Notes: generated by a model from the sequence alone, not told the origin. A DNA stretch of 64,000 nucleotides from Paraescarpia echinospica (GCA_020002185.1 CM034533.1:37492219-37556218); one strand, 5' to 3'. Counted from the first letter of the stretch, positions 1 to 13,065 are shown. Numbers and translations: made by a program.

Positions 1-998
1 AAAAATATTCGTTTTGCCATAATATTAAGTTAGGTGTATTTGTAAGGATATTGACTAGCTTCCGGTCCGATCCATTTATAACATCGGAGCCTATGGTATA
101 AGTGATTTAGTTTTCGTGAAATCATCGAATGGATTATCGAATTATGGTAGATCGGGCACTGTGAACATTCGTCTAAAATGCGAATTAGTCAATTATATGT
201 AGATTATAACAAAAGGCCATTTGTACATTTGTAAGTTATACCCAATATTTTCGTTGATGACTTTAACAAAAATGTGCCCACTTTTATTAAACGAATTGCG
301 CGATACTAAAATACCCACGTTACAAACACGAACACAGACGAACATGATTCGCAAATGGCGACGTCAATCGAGGAGGACATTTTTATGAATTTTAAATTGA
401 TAACCACCAGAACATTGTTCACTTACCGCCTAGCTTCGTATACCTTCAGTGTAATGACAGCCTCTGCAATGACTATATATCTAGTATAAAATGCTGCCTC
501 TCATGTTACAGTAAAAAGTTATAGTATAATGTTATAGCATACTGTTATAGTATAATGTTCTTAATATTATAATAGGCAATTATGTCAAGAGTATATTGCC
601 TGGCAAATAAACCCGAAGTTCACAGTTTGAATGTTGCGCCACCGAAATGTTTAAATAATAAACAAAGCAGTCAAATTCTAAACAGGAGGAGATTCCACCT
701 GACCGTGCTTCCCCGACACCTGCAGCATCGCCTCCCGTCTCACCGGGACCACACGGACATGTCTTCTCGGGCGGGGCACGTCTTGCTTGAAGCTCAATTA
801 GCTGCGATTAGTGCCCGTCTCATCGACGGGGGGACCAGCGCATTGTTGCCATAGCGTGAACGTGTGGCTCCGGGCCGCGAAGGGAGAGACGTCGTGCCGT
901 GACACGGACACCGCGACAACGTGAGACTCACACCGTCACGGGCCTGGAGGACCGGGTGAGGCTGACTGCACTTCGACGGAGGAGCTTTGTTTAGGGAA
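1..998. other. Unassigned sequence, AT-rich then GC-rich
   Basis: No gene can be supported here. The first 580 bases are AT-rich. A 16-bp word (GTTATAGTATAATGTT) occurs at 518-533 and again at 544-559. From about 690 to 980 the sequence becomes GC-rich with many CpGs, but no reading frame there has recognisable protein features. Confidence 0.6.
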
Positions 999-1390
999 TT
1001 GTTGTTGTTGTTGTTGCTATTGTTGTTGTTGTTGATATTGTTGTTATTGTTGCTGCTGTTGTTGTTTCTGCTGCTGTTGTTGTTGTTGTTGTTGTTGTTA
1101 TTATTATTATTATTGTTGTTGTTGTTGTTGTTGTTGTTAGTGTTGTTGTTGTTGCTATTGTTGTTGCCGTTGTTGCTATTGTTGTTGCTGTTGCTGTTAT
1201 TGTTGTTGTTGCTGCTGTTTCTGTTGTTGCTGTTGTTGCTGTTATTGTTGTTGTTGTTGTTGTTGTTGCTGTTATTGCTGTTGCTGTTGTTGTTGTTGCT
1301 GTTGTTGTTGTTGTTGCTGTTGTTGTTGTTGCTGTTATTGTTATTGTTGCTGTTGCTGTTGCTGTTGTGTTGTTGCTGCTGTTGTTGTGT
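999..1390. repeat. (GTT)n trinucleotide microsatellite
   Basis: About 390 bp of GTT repeats interrupted by ATT, GCT and GTG variants. The tract reads as poly-leucine on one strand and as a Thr/Ala-rich chain on the other, but both open frames are by-products of the triplet repeat. The interruptions suggest an old array. Confidence 0.95.
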
Positions 1391-3347
1391 AGATTGAACA
1401 TATTAGAGCTGACGACGTTCTCGTAATCTGCCATAGACCATAATACTGCCATCCGGGTATTTTGCACGCACGCACCGAACCAGCACTATCGCGCCGACAA
1501 GAATATCGTTGTCAGCAGCAATAAAGGTAGGCCCTCTAATCAGGTGGACAGTTTAGAAACACCGGCTTCCGGGTGTGATCTGAGACCCTTTTTATGGCAC
1601 GACTTAACCCACACTCATCGCGGCTTATCACCTGCCGCGGGCGATAAAGAGGTGGCGGGTCGTGCTCGGGCTACGCGTGTTCTCTCTCGAGTGCGGTGCT
1701 GGTTCGACGAGATCGCTGGTTGTCGTGAAACTCCACCTATTGTTTCCTCGGGGCATGCGGCGACAACTGGGTGCGTGTGATACCGACCAGCGGCCGTGTT
1801 CGACAAGGGAAAGGTGTTCACCGACTTCATAGCAACCTTTCGCAAACATTTCGCAAAGGTTGCTAGTAACGTTGCACAACACTCGATAGCTCTGCCACGT
1901 GTCGCGATGCGAAAGAAGTATTCTAGATGAAGATACTTCGCCGCGTGTTTGGCGCGTGGTTAGAGTGTGGAAGAGTGTTTCTCCTCCTGACAGGAGAAGC
2001 GTTCAATTTTAGGGTATATTTACAAACGTACTGTTAATTATGTCGCAATTTTTTATACGAGAATTGTTGGTTTGGCAATAGGCCCTATGTTTGGATTCGA
2101 AACGAATTTATTTATTTTATTTACCTTAATATTGATGTTTGGCTTTAGATTTTGGTTCGTGGTAACTGTAGGTTCTGTAAACAATTTAAAACAAATTCCA
2201 CCTTTCTGTTGATCCTTCTCTTCACATTATCCTAGTCTTTTTTGTCTTTAATTATTTTTTCTTTTGTAAAAATGTCCTCGAACTCAGTTGTTCAGCTGGC
2301 CATTTCTTAGGATGTTTCTCTTAAATGTGTTTTTCGTTTCCACGTAGCCAACACTGTTTTTCAAACACCTCCCTTCCGGGCACCCACGCATCGTGTATCC
2401 AGTGGCAGGCCCCAGTCATTGCCCCGTGCTTCCTTCCTTCCTTCCCCTCTTCTGTGGGTTGCTGTCACAGTGTCTACGACGTCTACAGACGGTGAAATCA
2501 TTGGTGAAAGTGCAAACATTGGCCCATTTGCTGGCCAAGTAACGCAACTAACCCCGTCAAAACTCTAGCTTTAATTAAAAAGGTAAGTTCCTACACAACG
2601 CAGTTTTCACGACAGCTCAAAGAGCTTTACACTTCATTCACACTCTTGCACATTTGATCCTTCCGACGTAAACTCGAGTTTCTGTGGAAGCATTCAGCTA
2701 CGCTGCAATTAATGCACGAAGGCTATACGTTCGCATTATTTCCACCTCTGAACCAGGTAGGCCCCACTCGTATATACCGTGAACTGATGCACATGTGAAG
2801 TGAATAAAAGTGCCCTGTATACTGCGTTGAAATGGTGGCAAGATGATTAGAAACCGGATTGTCTGTCTAACCACAAAACGTGTGACTTCTGTGGGAAAGT
2901 GCAGCAATTTAATTATTCGCAGTTGCGTGAAGATGCGTCCGGTATATCGGCGCCTCGCCGCATCGATTCCTCCCCTCCTCGTCTTCACAGGCGGGCTGGG
3001 CTGCACGAACTCCCGAGGGAACCTCTCAGTCGTCCCCGGGGCTTTGCGCGTCTCGTCTCCCCTCCATCGCTGCGACGCTAGGTCGGGTTGTTTTAGTTCC
3101 ACCAATCAACGAGTTAAATTAGCGATAACTATTTCGACTGGAATGGCCTATTATCGCTCACGGGAGGGTAATCGTGAAACAGTGTCTGCAGATTGTGCGT
3201 TCACCCTCCCCCGGGTGCCACCCCACCACCGGGCGATCCGACCCCGGGCTATGGGAGTATGCGCTCCAACCGACTGGTGCATTTTCATTATGCATGTCCT
3301 ACTATCAGTAATTAACCTGTATCTTCACGAAGAAATCGTGTTCGATG
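1391..3347. other. Unassigned sequence, mixed composition
   Basis: Mostly unique sequence. GC-rich CpG-containing patches lie at about 1560-1790 and 2930-3260. A short (CTTC)n run occurs near 2427-2445. A consensus splice-donor word (AAAAAGGTAAGT) sits at 2577-2588 after a moderately GC-rich stretch, so a noncoding or 5' exon is possible, but there is no supporting frame. The longest open frame (2843-3367) has no recognisable domain or coding composition. Confidence 0.45.
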
Positions 3348-3440
3348 TAGCTGCTGATACGGTGTGATTGTGTTATGAATTATAGCAATGACATGCTACA
3401 TGGTGATTCGTGCGCATGCCACACCTGGTGTGTGTGTGTG

Positions 3441-3506
<66 letters not shown>

Positions 3507-3660
3507 GCGTGTGCGTGTGCGTGTGCGTGTGCGTGTGCGTGTGCGTGTGCGTGTGCGTGTGTGTGTGTGTGCGTGTGCGTGTGCGTGTGCGTGTGCGTGT
3601 GCGTGTGCGTGTGCGTGCGTGTGTGTGTCGGCTGGCTCCTTGTGCCGTCTGATACACAGG
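3348..3660 (+). repeat. Dispersed repeat unit carrying a (GT)n / (GTGTGC)n core
   Basis: A (GT)n tract from about 3429 to 3629 contains a middle section of alternating GTGTGC hexamers. The roughly 70 bases before it (from GTTCGATGTAGCTG to GCATGCCACACCTGGTG) recur with few changes before the independent TG tract at 10361-10433. This suggests a dispersed element with an internal microsatellite rather than chance slippage. The sequence after the tract is not clearly shared. Confidence 0.65.
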
Positions 3661-4939
3661 GCAATTACATATATATGTCTTTACTCATTCGTTCTAGGTT
3701 TTGTGTCTTTATTTTCTGGTGTTGTGCCTCTTTTATGATAGTTTGTTTATAGGTCTACATTTCTTTTGCATGTCTTCTTTGTCATATCAGTACCCTTACG
3801 TAAAACTATATTTAAGACGAGCCGAGCCGTCCACACCTCATTCATGCCTTGTAAATAGAAACGATATGTATCCGTTAAAAGCATCTTTGTTGTCTGGCCC
3901 CGTTACACACTTCGCCGACCTGTCAAGTACGACCACCTGTCTCCAGAGGTCGTTCACTCGGCGCTTGGATCGTATAACAAATGTGTGAAAAAGTACTTCC
4001 TCGGTCGGAAGCTCGGAAACACCGGTGAAGTCGTTGCCAGCGAAGGTTATTTATTTCGCAGGACAACAGTCGAAACGTGACCATCGTAAACAAGCGGCAC
4101 GTAAATTATTAGACCCGACTCTGAATTTGCGTAGAATTACCCGAACTAGGACATACGTAGTTTCTGTTGGGAGGCGGTGTCTTGAGCGACCCAGAAAGAT
4201 TTTTCCAGCACCTACGGACGGAACGTTTAGAACATGTTAATTTTGATATATAACACATGGACTCGGTTTAGCTATTAAAACGTGAAATATCGCCATTAGT
4301 GCTGGATGACCATATATATATTTGGATCTTCTAGAATCTAGAAGCCAAGAAGGCATAAGACAGACAGGAGAACGTGTACAAAACAAGACTTATGTCATAC
4401 ATGCACATTGGCCTAAGTACCCCCCCCCTCCCTCCCTCGACCCGAGGTCTCTGTCCCACGGGGGCAATTGGGAGATGCCCCGTCTTGGTCACTGCCTGGG
4501 AATAAATCAGGATGCGCTGTACTTACAGTTGAGATGTTTAGCCTAACGGCCTTTAGACGAGTTTCGAGTGAGTCGTCATCTGATTAATATGCAAATGTGT
4601 GGCGTCTTCCTCGCTGTTGGCGAGCAGATAGCGACCGCGTTTCTTTGGGAAGTTTGCGGGAGTTAGGGAAGACGCGTTAGGAGCCCGATAGGGTGAATGG
4701 GAAGGATGTTCCCTCAGCTTGACGTCTCCCCCATCGTTGTTGTAAATGGGAAGATCGCTGGGTTGCTTCAAGTACAACTAAGCGGATCTTTTATGACACC
4801 GATTGCATTGGTTCGGTTCCATTTGTGAGGGAAACTTTGGTGTTGATTGAATACGTACTCAACTGCGTCGGTTATGGTGTCCGTACATGGAACACATTTC
4901 CGGCTTGAATGACTTATCTACCCTTTGATTGTTAGCCGT
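3661..4939. other. Unassigned unique sequence
   Basis: No gene or repeat recognised. There is a poly-C run near 4419-4427 and several short open frames without protein-like features. Confidence 0.5.
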
Positions 4940-5171
4940 TCGGTCCGTCCGTCCGTCCGTCCGTCCGTCCGTCCGTCCGTCCGTCCGTCCGTCCGTCCGT
5001 CCGTCCATTGATCCGTCCGTTCTTTCGTTCGTTTTTTTCCTTCCTTGCTTCCTTGCTTCCTTGCTTCCTTGCTTCCTTCCTTCCTTCCTTCCTTCCTTCC
5101 TTCCTTCCTTCCTTCCTTCCTTACATTTATACAATCATTCATTCGTTCACTCGTTCGTTCGTTCGTTCGCA

Positions 5172-5257
<86 letters not shown>

Positions 5258-5271
5258 TACACCCCCCCCCC
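4940..5271. repeat. Compound microsatellite: CCGT, TTCC/TTGC, TTCG, AC, C
   Basis: Five simple repeats are arranged head to tail. (CCGT)n runs from about 4942 to 5008. TTGC/TTCC tetramers run from about 5037 to 5121. ATTC/GTTC tetramers run from about 5130 to 5168. (AC)n runs from about 5173 to 5252. A poly-C run lies at 5263-5271. Each block is nearly pure and the junctions change one base of the unit at a time, as expected when one array is seeded from its neighbour. Confidence 0.95.
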
Positions 5272-6443
5272 GCCCGTGCCCGGGGCTGCCGTCCGAGTGA
5301 CAGACGACCTCGTTGACAGCCGCGCGTCTGTAGGTCAACTCCCAATCCGACAACTGCTGTAGACCCAAGAATTTATGTGATTGAACCCGACATCCCTGGT
5401 CGGGGCGTACCCCTCGGTCACGGGTTTCGGGTTTACGACGGCAACACGCGTCCATTTTATGTCATGCCATGTCCGGTCCAGTAACAAGGCTGGATCCGCA
5501 CTAAATGCAAAATTATACGACATATAGGCCTATGATTCATCGGAAATATGTTGTAAACACGAAAATCGGCTTAGCTGTTAAGTAATACCAAAGACGCCAT
5601 AAAAATAATTGCTCTCCTTTGTATACAGCTTGACACAAATGGGGTCAAAAGTCTACGGTATGTCAACAAAGACGTACTGGTGACAATCCGACGTTGGTGG
5701 TCACGTTCCAAAACAAGGCCGGCTATAACACAGACGAGAAGCGACAGGCGCTGCGCCGTTATTGTCACCCTACTAATGAAGTAACGGCTGACCTATTAAC
5801 AAAAGATCTTCACAAAAAGACGTCATAATATCGTTGCACTGAAAACAGGGTCTAGGTCTAAATTTGCATGTATTGACATGGTGTGTACCCCAAAACGGCA
5901 AGTGATGTTCATCGGATTATCCGTTGAATACTGACAGTGATACCCTCGATGACGTCACACCCCCTATGGCGCCGACCAATCGTCGCACTAAGTCAGTAGT
6001 TAGATCCGCCAGTAGAGGTCGCTGGTTGGCTCAGCTGTGAGCCTGTGATCAGTTACACAAAGAAGGAAATGTGTGTCGCTAGTACGCATGCCCCGGGTGA
6101 AAAAGTAGTGCAAAAAGGAATAAGCTTCGACAGAAATACGCGATGAATGTCGGCATTTTTTATGCCGTAAGAATTTCGGCGCGCGACAGGAACCCCACTC
6201 GGTGGAAACGTCTCAGAGGGTGTTGGAAATCAGCAGACTCCGACACAAAGCACGTTTATTACAACTGCTTCATGATTAGTTTTAAGTAAAACCGTTTATG
6301 TAAATCCATGTTATCCATTTCGAAGCGAAAATCCAGTTAATATATATTTATATAATTTGTTAAGTAACTAATCTTAGCACTTATGTATTTAAGCGATTTT
6401 CCGTGGATTTTGTTTATAGATTTACGGCGGTATATAAATGTAC
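5272..6443. other. Unassigned unique sequence
   Basis: No gene, repeat or RNA recognised. GC-rich to about 5460, more balanced afterwards, and AT-rich from about 6240. Confidence 0.5.
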
Positions 6444-6445
6444 TT

Positions 6446-6713
6446 ATTACTACTACTACTACTACTACTATTACTACTACTACTACTTCTACTATTACTA
6501 CTACTACCACTACTGTACTACTACTACTACTACTACTACTACTATTACCACTACTACTACTACTATTACTACTACTACCACTACTACTATTACTACTACT
6601 ACCACTAATCTACTACTATTACTACTACTACTACTACTACTATTACTACTACTACTACTACTACTATTATTACTACTACTACTACTTCTACTATTACTAC
6701 TACTACCACTACT

Positions 6714-6749
<36 letters not shown>

Positions 6750-6829
6750 TTACCACTACTACTATTACTACTACTACCACTACTACTATTGCTACTACTA
6801 CCACTAATCTACTACTACTACTACTACTG

Positions 6830-6887
<58 letters not shown>

Positions 6888-6888
6888 C
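6446..6888. repeat. (TAC)n trinucleotide microsatellite
   Basis: About 440 bp of TAC/ACT repeats with TTC, CAC and ATT interruptions. A block containing ACCACTACT and AATCTACTACT recurs at about 6500-6620, 6700-6800 and 6790-6810. The array has therefore also expanded by copying longer interrupted segments. Poly-Tyr, poly-Thr and poly-Leu frames are artefacts. Confidence 0.95.
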
Positions 6889-9800
6889 AGTTCATCCCTA
6901 ACTCGGAAGAATATCGTGTGATTGCCAATCCTTGCAGGATCTTATCTGTGAACATATTCAACGATAACACGTGTAATCGTTGTCGGGTGGAAGCCTTGCG
7001 GTTACGTAATCGGTGTCATACGTGCGGGACGAATACTTCGGGAAACCGGCCTATGCGGCTGTGTGTATGTTGCGATGTCTGGAACATAATGTTGAATTAA
7101 AGACTTTGTTACGATTACCTGTAAAGAACCGCTTATGAAATATTATATTATTATCACGTCCGGGGTATGGGTAGTTTTGCCAGTGACGACAACAACAAGT
7201 CATGAAATCGGTACACACTACTAAATTTGTCAACGTAAAGATGAATTCGTCACTGCATAGATTGAGGTGAGTAGGTGCGGCTATGAAGACACGTCATCAG
7301 ATGACGACCAAGTTGTCTGACCTAACACTAACAGCTAGCTGATTCTGAAAGGCTCTCGACTGGCTCGAGACGCTTCTGTAATTGCAATGTTTGTTTCAAC
7401 TCTGGGACCAAAATGGAGATAAAAACTATACGATTGCAGACATTCTTGCAAGAGCGACCAATAATGTTGGCAAACACTGAAAGCGTCGTCTCCCCTTTCT
7501 CACACGCCGTCCATTCCGTTCAATTAACCAAGCTATGGGCTTAATACGTGTCACATCAACCCATTCCCGTACGAGGGACCTGCCTAATGATCCCACAATA
7601 TCTAGATATGGGAGCCTCTGTTCCTAAGAGGGACATCAACCTGTCATTACTGGGAACGCGTGTGACAGTTTCACCACCGACGCCTTTTGATCGGCGCTGC
7701 AAGATTTCCCAATTCGATTGCAACTCGCTAAGGAGTTTGGGATCTTTGTCCGTCAGGCTATTAATCCCGGGAAGACGAACCATTCATCCTTGGTCGCACC
7801 GCGGTGGAACGTCAGCTCACAGAAGACGTCAAAGCGAGAGCTAAACATGCACAGAGTTGCCGACCACAGTGCGATATCTCGACAAGCTTGTCGCGTCTCA
7901 AGCGCCGTCCATATATCGCTCGCTCGGTCTGGGGTTGTCGTAAGACTGGCGGGGGTTGTGTTTGATCCCACGACCCCCTCAGTCCTTGATGTCCCCGACC
8001 AGTTGCGCCTGATACGACAATCGTGTCGTGTCGTTAGACTAGTAGTCTTCATACTAATTATTGACAATACGTACTGATTAATATATTATAGATTACATAT
8101 ACATTAGATGGGCAGAATACACGGAATTAAAGAGGATAGGTTGACAACGAGAACATGGAAAACAGAACAGAATGGCTGAATGAGAAGAGAAAGCGGAACT
8201 TATGATGGACAGAGAGACAGTCATGATAGATCTCTAGACTAAAGGGCAAGTTAGCACTATGTGAAGAACCAAGAGGGTGAAGAAACACTTTCTGGAAAGA
8301 CCACAAGAACACTGACGCCAATCATTGTTTAGATCTAAATATCCCAATTGTTTCTCAAATAAAAATGGAACGAACAAGAAGTTGAATTACGAGAAGCAGT
8401 TTTAAGAAAACACCTGAAACCTGGGCAGAGTTTCACAAACATTCTTAAGAGATATTAAGCCATATTTTGCTCTTTAAATCTATTTTGCCCCGAAGGCTAC
8501 TAGTGATCTTGTATACGGAACACTGTCAACACCAGGACGCGCCATCAGGACACTTTCTCCGGTGGCGCCGTAAGGACACTGTCTCCTTGGCGATACGGCA
8601 ACGACAGTTTGCATTTTGAAAACGCTTCTTAAAATAATAATGGATTCTGTTTAATGCTGTAATGAGAGAGTTTCCTTATGAGCTCAGTAGCATAGTGAAA
8701 CAGTGCCCTGGTCACTCTGCCGGCAAGTTACCATGACGCCCGGTTTGACCGCAGTTTTAGCCCAAGTATCAGACCGTGTAATATTGCAAGTTCCATAAAA
8801 CCCGTCCTATGCCCGACCTCCCCTCACGACGGGCCATCCTACTCCCTCACGACGGGCCATCCTACTCCTTCACCGGACGCCTGGAGCGGCTTTGCTGATT
8901 TCTAAAGAAGGAAGTTTCAGGGCGTTTTTCGATTTACATAACCTTCGACCTCCAGGCCGGAGGCTAGATCACCGGAAGCATAGATGACATAATGATCATT
9001 AGCTTCAACTCGGCCTAGCTTCCTGCGATTAACAAATGGTTGCACTGTCGTGACTCTTTATGTCACATTTTGATTATAATGAATTCGACTAGTAGGCCCT
9101 ACTTCACAAATAACTTTGTGTAAATATAAACTTGAACTGTTACATCATTCATCATATACATTCAAATGATGAGCTGTAATGATTTGCTCCGCGGTCGGTT
9201 GATCAATGACGTCATGAGACTATTTAACACCGGTTGTTCTTATTCGTTTATATTCCATATTATACGGACGTACATCTTTATATCCTATACATAGTAAAGT
9301 GAGACATCCTCTTGTTGATATATGTAGATGGTACCCTTTCCATAATCTCGTGACAGTAGCAGGATATGTTAGTATGTTTACCGGACGCTCTCGTGTCTCG
9401 AGACAGGGTGTGTTTAGATGTTTGCATTTTGTTTGCACTACAACCTAAACTGTCCGTACAAAGCACACTATCCAGTCATTTAGGGTCAGTCTAAACATCC
9501 AGGCACCAAACCAACCCTAATTTGACACATTCAGCTACACTCCAAACGTTGTTTTGGTAATTCAATCGATATTGTTTTATATCTGTGTATCTAATGTGTG
9601 AACTGAAGCAACACGAATCAACGAAATTGCCCAAACGTTGAGAGATAACAAGATGATTTTATTCTAAATGGTCAATTCGACGGACCTTAGAAGTATTAGT
9701 AAACAACACAAAAAGTTGCAATAGGTTCCGGAAGGAATGTAAGCTGGTTTTATCCAGATCAGACAAAGGATCTGTATTGGGAATTGGGATAGCGATTACA

Positions 9801-10360
9801 CTGCCCTCTGTCGGCCGTCTTGGTGAAATGTCATCTGCGAAACAGATGTCAGGTTTCAATGTAATGACACCGCAATTATTACGATGTGTTGTGACAGAAT
9901 GTTAGATTAGAAGCACGTACCATTATAATTGTTTTATAGTGATACCTCCCATTTGAACGAGCCTCTATGTTCGTACGTGGTATCTCCCCGTTAGACAAGG
10001 GACCTCCCGCCATTTGTCTTCTACTCTTCCCTTTTATCTCCCCCGTCTCACAGGGAGCTGTTGGGAAAACTCCGTGGCGCCCCTATAGACGTATATTAGG
10101 CCAGATATTACGTGTTGTATCGTTGTGTTAACGACCAGACCTGTCCGCCGACCTGCTTTCATCTACGCGTCGTTTGTCAGCCGCTTATCTGACCCTTCAC
10201 GTCACCAACTCTTGTAAGTGGCCCTTAACGCATCACTTCAGCGGTCCGTTTGACTGACCAGTGAAAGCGAAAGGACACTATCGTTACGTGTGTATGGGGG
10301 GAGGTAACGTGGGGTACGGTCGGACATTAGCAGGAATTACCAAAGAAAGATAGGGAAAGC
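6889..10360. other. Unassigned unique sequence with one short tandem duplication
   Basis: No gene can be supported in these 3.4 kb. A perfect 23-bp unit is duplicated in tandem at 8821-8843 and 8844-8866. Open frames on both strands at 7550-8077 overlap each other and show no protein-like features. A GC-rich patch lies at about 7900-8000. Confidence 0.5.
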
Positions 10361-10545
10361 CGCGTCGTTCGAGGTAGCTGTAGTGATGGTATGCTACATG
10401 GTGATCCGTGCGCATGCCACACTTGGTGTGTGTGCGTGTGTGCGTGCGTGCGTGTGTGCGTGCGTGTGTGCATGTGTGCGTGTGTGTTACACAGTGTATG
10501 TGTGGGTGCGTGCGTGCGTGCGTGCGTGCGCGCGCGCGTGATCCG
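10361..10545 (+). repeat. Second copy of the TG-core dispersed repeat
   Basis: Bases 10361-10430 match 3348-3428, sharing the words TGCTACATGGTGAT and GTGCGCATGCCACAC. They are followed by an imperfect TG/GCGTGC tract to about 10540. The two tracts differ in length and interruption pattern while the unique flank is conserved, so the flank defines the family. Confidence 0.65.
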
Positions 10546-12499
10546 ATGTACTGGCGCGGTGACATGTCAGGTCGACAAAGATGATTGAGTGGAGTAGCCG
10601 AGTTAACATAAACGTTAATTTAAATAAATTTCCTTCTAAACACTCTTATCTGAGAAGAATAAGACTTCCAGCACAAATATTGACCTTAGGGGGATTTGAA
10701 TGATTAACTACCCACCCACTCTTCATCCGCCGAGACGTTGGGATGCGCTAGGTGTATGCGCTGTGAGGAACCTGTTTTACGGCTCGGTGTTCATGTTTTT
10801 ACAACGTTTCCCAGTGATATCTATATAACACGATATCCACGTCGAAGGTGAAGAAAACATTGCTACTTTTACAATAAAAATGCAACTGCAGCACGAATAC
10901 ACAATTTGAACAATTGATGGCATAAATAGCTAGCTGTCGACGAATGTCTTTTAAACATAAACTAACCATCGTTTCTGTTTACAGCGCACGTATGTTTAAC
11001 TGTCTTGTTTTGGTAGACGTTGAAAGTTGGTTGTGTTCCATGCGTAAGTCCTGTTTCCTATCATTTCATTAACATAGTTTGTTCTTCTGATTTTAGAATG
11101 TTGAGCACTGGTAAGTACTATATTGTGTCTATCTCACACACCAATATGCCTGGTAGGGAGGTGGACCCTACGACCGAAGTTATCATACAGATAGGACGGT
11201 CGGGCTGGTACATTTTTAATTATACAGTCTTGTATACAAGACTGTAATTAAACTGTATAGCAACCAGTCAATATTTTATCAACATTAATCAAGTTGCTAT
11301 CACACACCGTTCAATTGACTCGTCATAATGCAAAACTGTGCATATGAATTGTGATCGGAAAATCCAGTTTGCGATAAAATAATGCATTGATATATGACGC
11401 TAAACGAAATAGCCGATTCCCGCCACCACCCACACGCCCGCTCGGGGTCCGCCCCTGAATCCATCCAGGAATTATATTGTATGCATAATTATCACACTTA
11501 TTGCTACATAATGATCCGGCCTTGATTCTAAAATGGCGGACGGGTCAAAAACACTAACAAGTCGTCCCCTAGCGGCGGCGATGGTCGGCGTCGGGGTGGG
11601 GGGAATAGAAACGTAAACAGAATGCCAACGACGAGTGGTTGTGTATAATCCAACTACACGGTCCAGTGAATTATCACTTCGGGAATAAACAATGATTCCA
11701 CAGATTCGCCTCCAAGCTAACTCAATGTTTATAAATCGTGTATTCCATTTGACCGACGGCAGAGGGCGCTGACACAGGGGGAGGGGTCACTGCGCTTTAT
11801 AAACATCCCTTGTTGGATCGCATTTTCCAAGATGGTGGAAGAATTATCTTAACTATCGGGTTTTAAGGTTTTCACTGTACTTTCACGTTGTATGCGAAAT
11901 ATTGTTAGCACACACGTAGGTCCTGTATTCGATGTGTCTACCGGTGGTGGCGCCTTGTGCATGATGGCCGACCAGCGGAAATAGAATGTGAACGGCGACG
12001 CAAAGCATGACGGGATGTCGTCACGTATAAAAAACGTCACACAACGATTGATCCCAGTTATGTAAACCAGATATTCAGCGGACGGTTTGCGAAGCTTGGA
12101 ACCATCGTAGAAAACACGCACATTGTTGCGAAGAAATGTGAAAAAAGTGACATAATCTTCGTAAAATGTTAGGTACGATTATGTCTTGAAACAGGCCCGT
12201 GCGTTCGCGTGTAAGTAAGTATACAGTACATCATTATGTATCGAGTTATCTGACGCATACTATCGAAACAAGGATTTGGTTGCTTGTTTCCCGACCTAAC
12301 ATTAAAGGTTATTAACTTAGAACGGATTAGGAATCTTCAATTATCCATTCTAGAGGATGTATAATTTGCTAGCTTATATATATTAAGCAACACTGTGGAT
12401 CATTAAATACGTTTGGACGGTCAATAGAGAATCCATATTGTAACATATATAATTCTACTACATAACATAATTTTATGATACAATAAGTCAGACTTTAGA
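10546..12499. other. Unassigned unique sequence with a short hairpin
   Basis: No gene recognised. A perfect 24-bp palindrome (arm TACAGTCTTGTA) lies at 11223-11246, and with a two-base offset the surrounding TAATTA bases also pair. Other short open frames are not convincing. Confidence 0.5.
11223..11246. repeat. 24-bp perfect palindrome
   Basis: The arm TACAGTCTTGTA is followed directly by its reverse complement. The palindrome lacks the GC-rich stem and T tract of a bacterial terminator. It could be a dimeric protein-binding site or chance. Confidence 0.6.
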
Positions 12500-12935
12500 C
12501 CCTTTAGACGAGATTTCGCGCCAACTTCCGCGGTAATCCCCGACCGTGGTTACGTCGCGAACTGGGGCTGGACGCGGGACCGTAATTAATCTAATTAGCT
12601 TAATGACGTCGCTGGGCACGGAATGCACACGCTGACCAGTGACACTCCCAGAGACATGTGTATATACACGTGTCTTGACGGTGTCACCTGTCGCTTCTGC
12701 CGCCCCAAAAAGGCGCCTCGTCATTGGCAGGCGCACTCATTACGTTGTCTGGTTTGCCGCGTTATTGACGAACTGATTAATTAATAGGCGTGCAAATGTT
12801 TATTTAATTGTTTATCTCCGGAACGGCGCAGGCGAATTGGTTAGCGCTAACATTAATTAACAGCGTTCGAACATTAGTGTATTCGAGCAGCTAATGGTAA
12901 ACCTTCGCTCTGCTCGATTGCGTTATTTAAAAAAT
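12500..12935. promoter_or_regulatory. Possible homeodomain-rich regulatory region
   Basis: TAAT-core words cluster here inside an otherwise moderately GC-rich segment: GTAATTAATCTAATTAG at 12582, GATTAATTAATAG at about 12775, TTTAATTG near 12803, ATTAATTAA at about 12852, and CTAATGG near 12891. There is also a POU-like TGCAAAT at about 12791 and a GATA-like TTTATCT. Homeodomain proteins bind TAAT cores, but this composition can also arise by chance. The call rests only on local word density. Confidence 0.2.
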
Positions 12936-12951
12936 AGGTTCTAAAGTCAGA

Positions 12952-13065
12952 TTTAGGCGATTTGGCAGTTTAGGCGATTTGGCAGTTTAGGCATGCAGTG
13001 CCTTGGCTGCATTATTGACTACAAATCAGAAATCAACGACAATAACTATTACGACAATAACTATT
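12952..13065. repeat. Two short tandem duplications (17 bp and 15 bp)
   Basis: A 17-bp unit (TTTAGGCGATTTGGCAG) occurs at 12952-12968 and 12969-12985, with a partial third copy. A 15-bp unit (ACGACAATAACTATT) occurs at 13036-13050 and 13051-13065. Both look like recent slippage. Confidence 0.85.

Noticed and set aside
987..1467. Poly-leucine and Thr/Ala-rich open frames of 136-158 codons
   Set aside because: They are translations of the (GTT)n microsatellite and its complement.
2843..3367. 174-codon open frame
   Set aside because: No domain, no codon bias, overlapping frames on the other strand, and it runs into the TG repeat. Likely chance in a GC-rich patch.
3373..3752. Several Val/Cys and His/Thr open frames
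   Set aside because: Products of the (GT)n tract in all frames.
6383..7100. Tyr/Thr/Leu-rich frames up to 172 codons
   Set aside because: Products of the (TAC)n microsatellite.
7550..8077. Overlapping open frames on both strands
   Set aside because: Mutually shadowing frames without protein-like features.
11223..11246. Transcription terminator at the 24-bp palindrome
   Set aside because: Intrinsic terminators are not expected in this genome type. There is no T tract and no adjacent gene.
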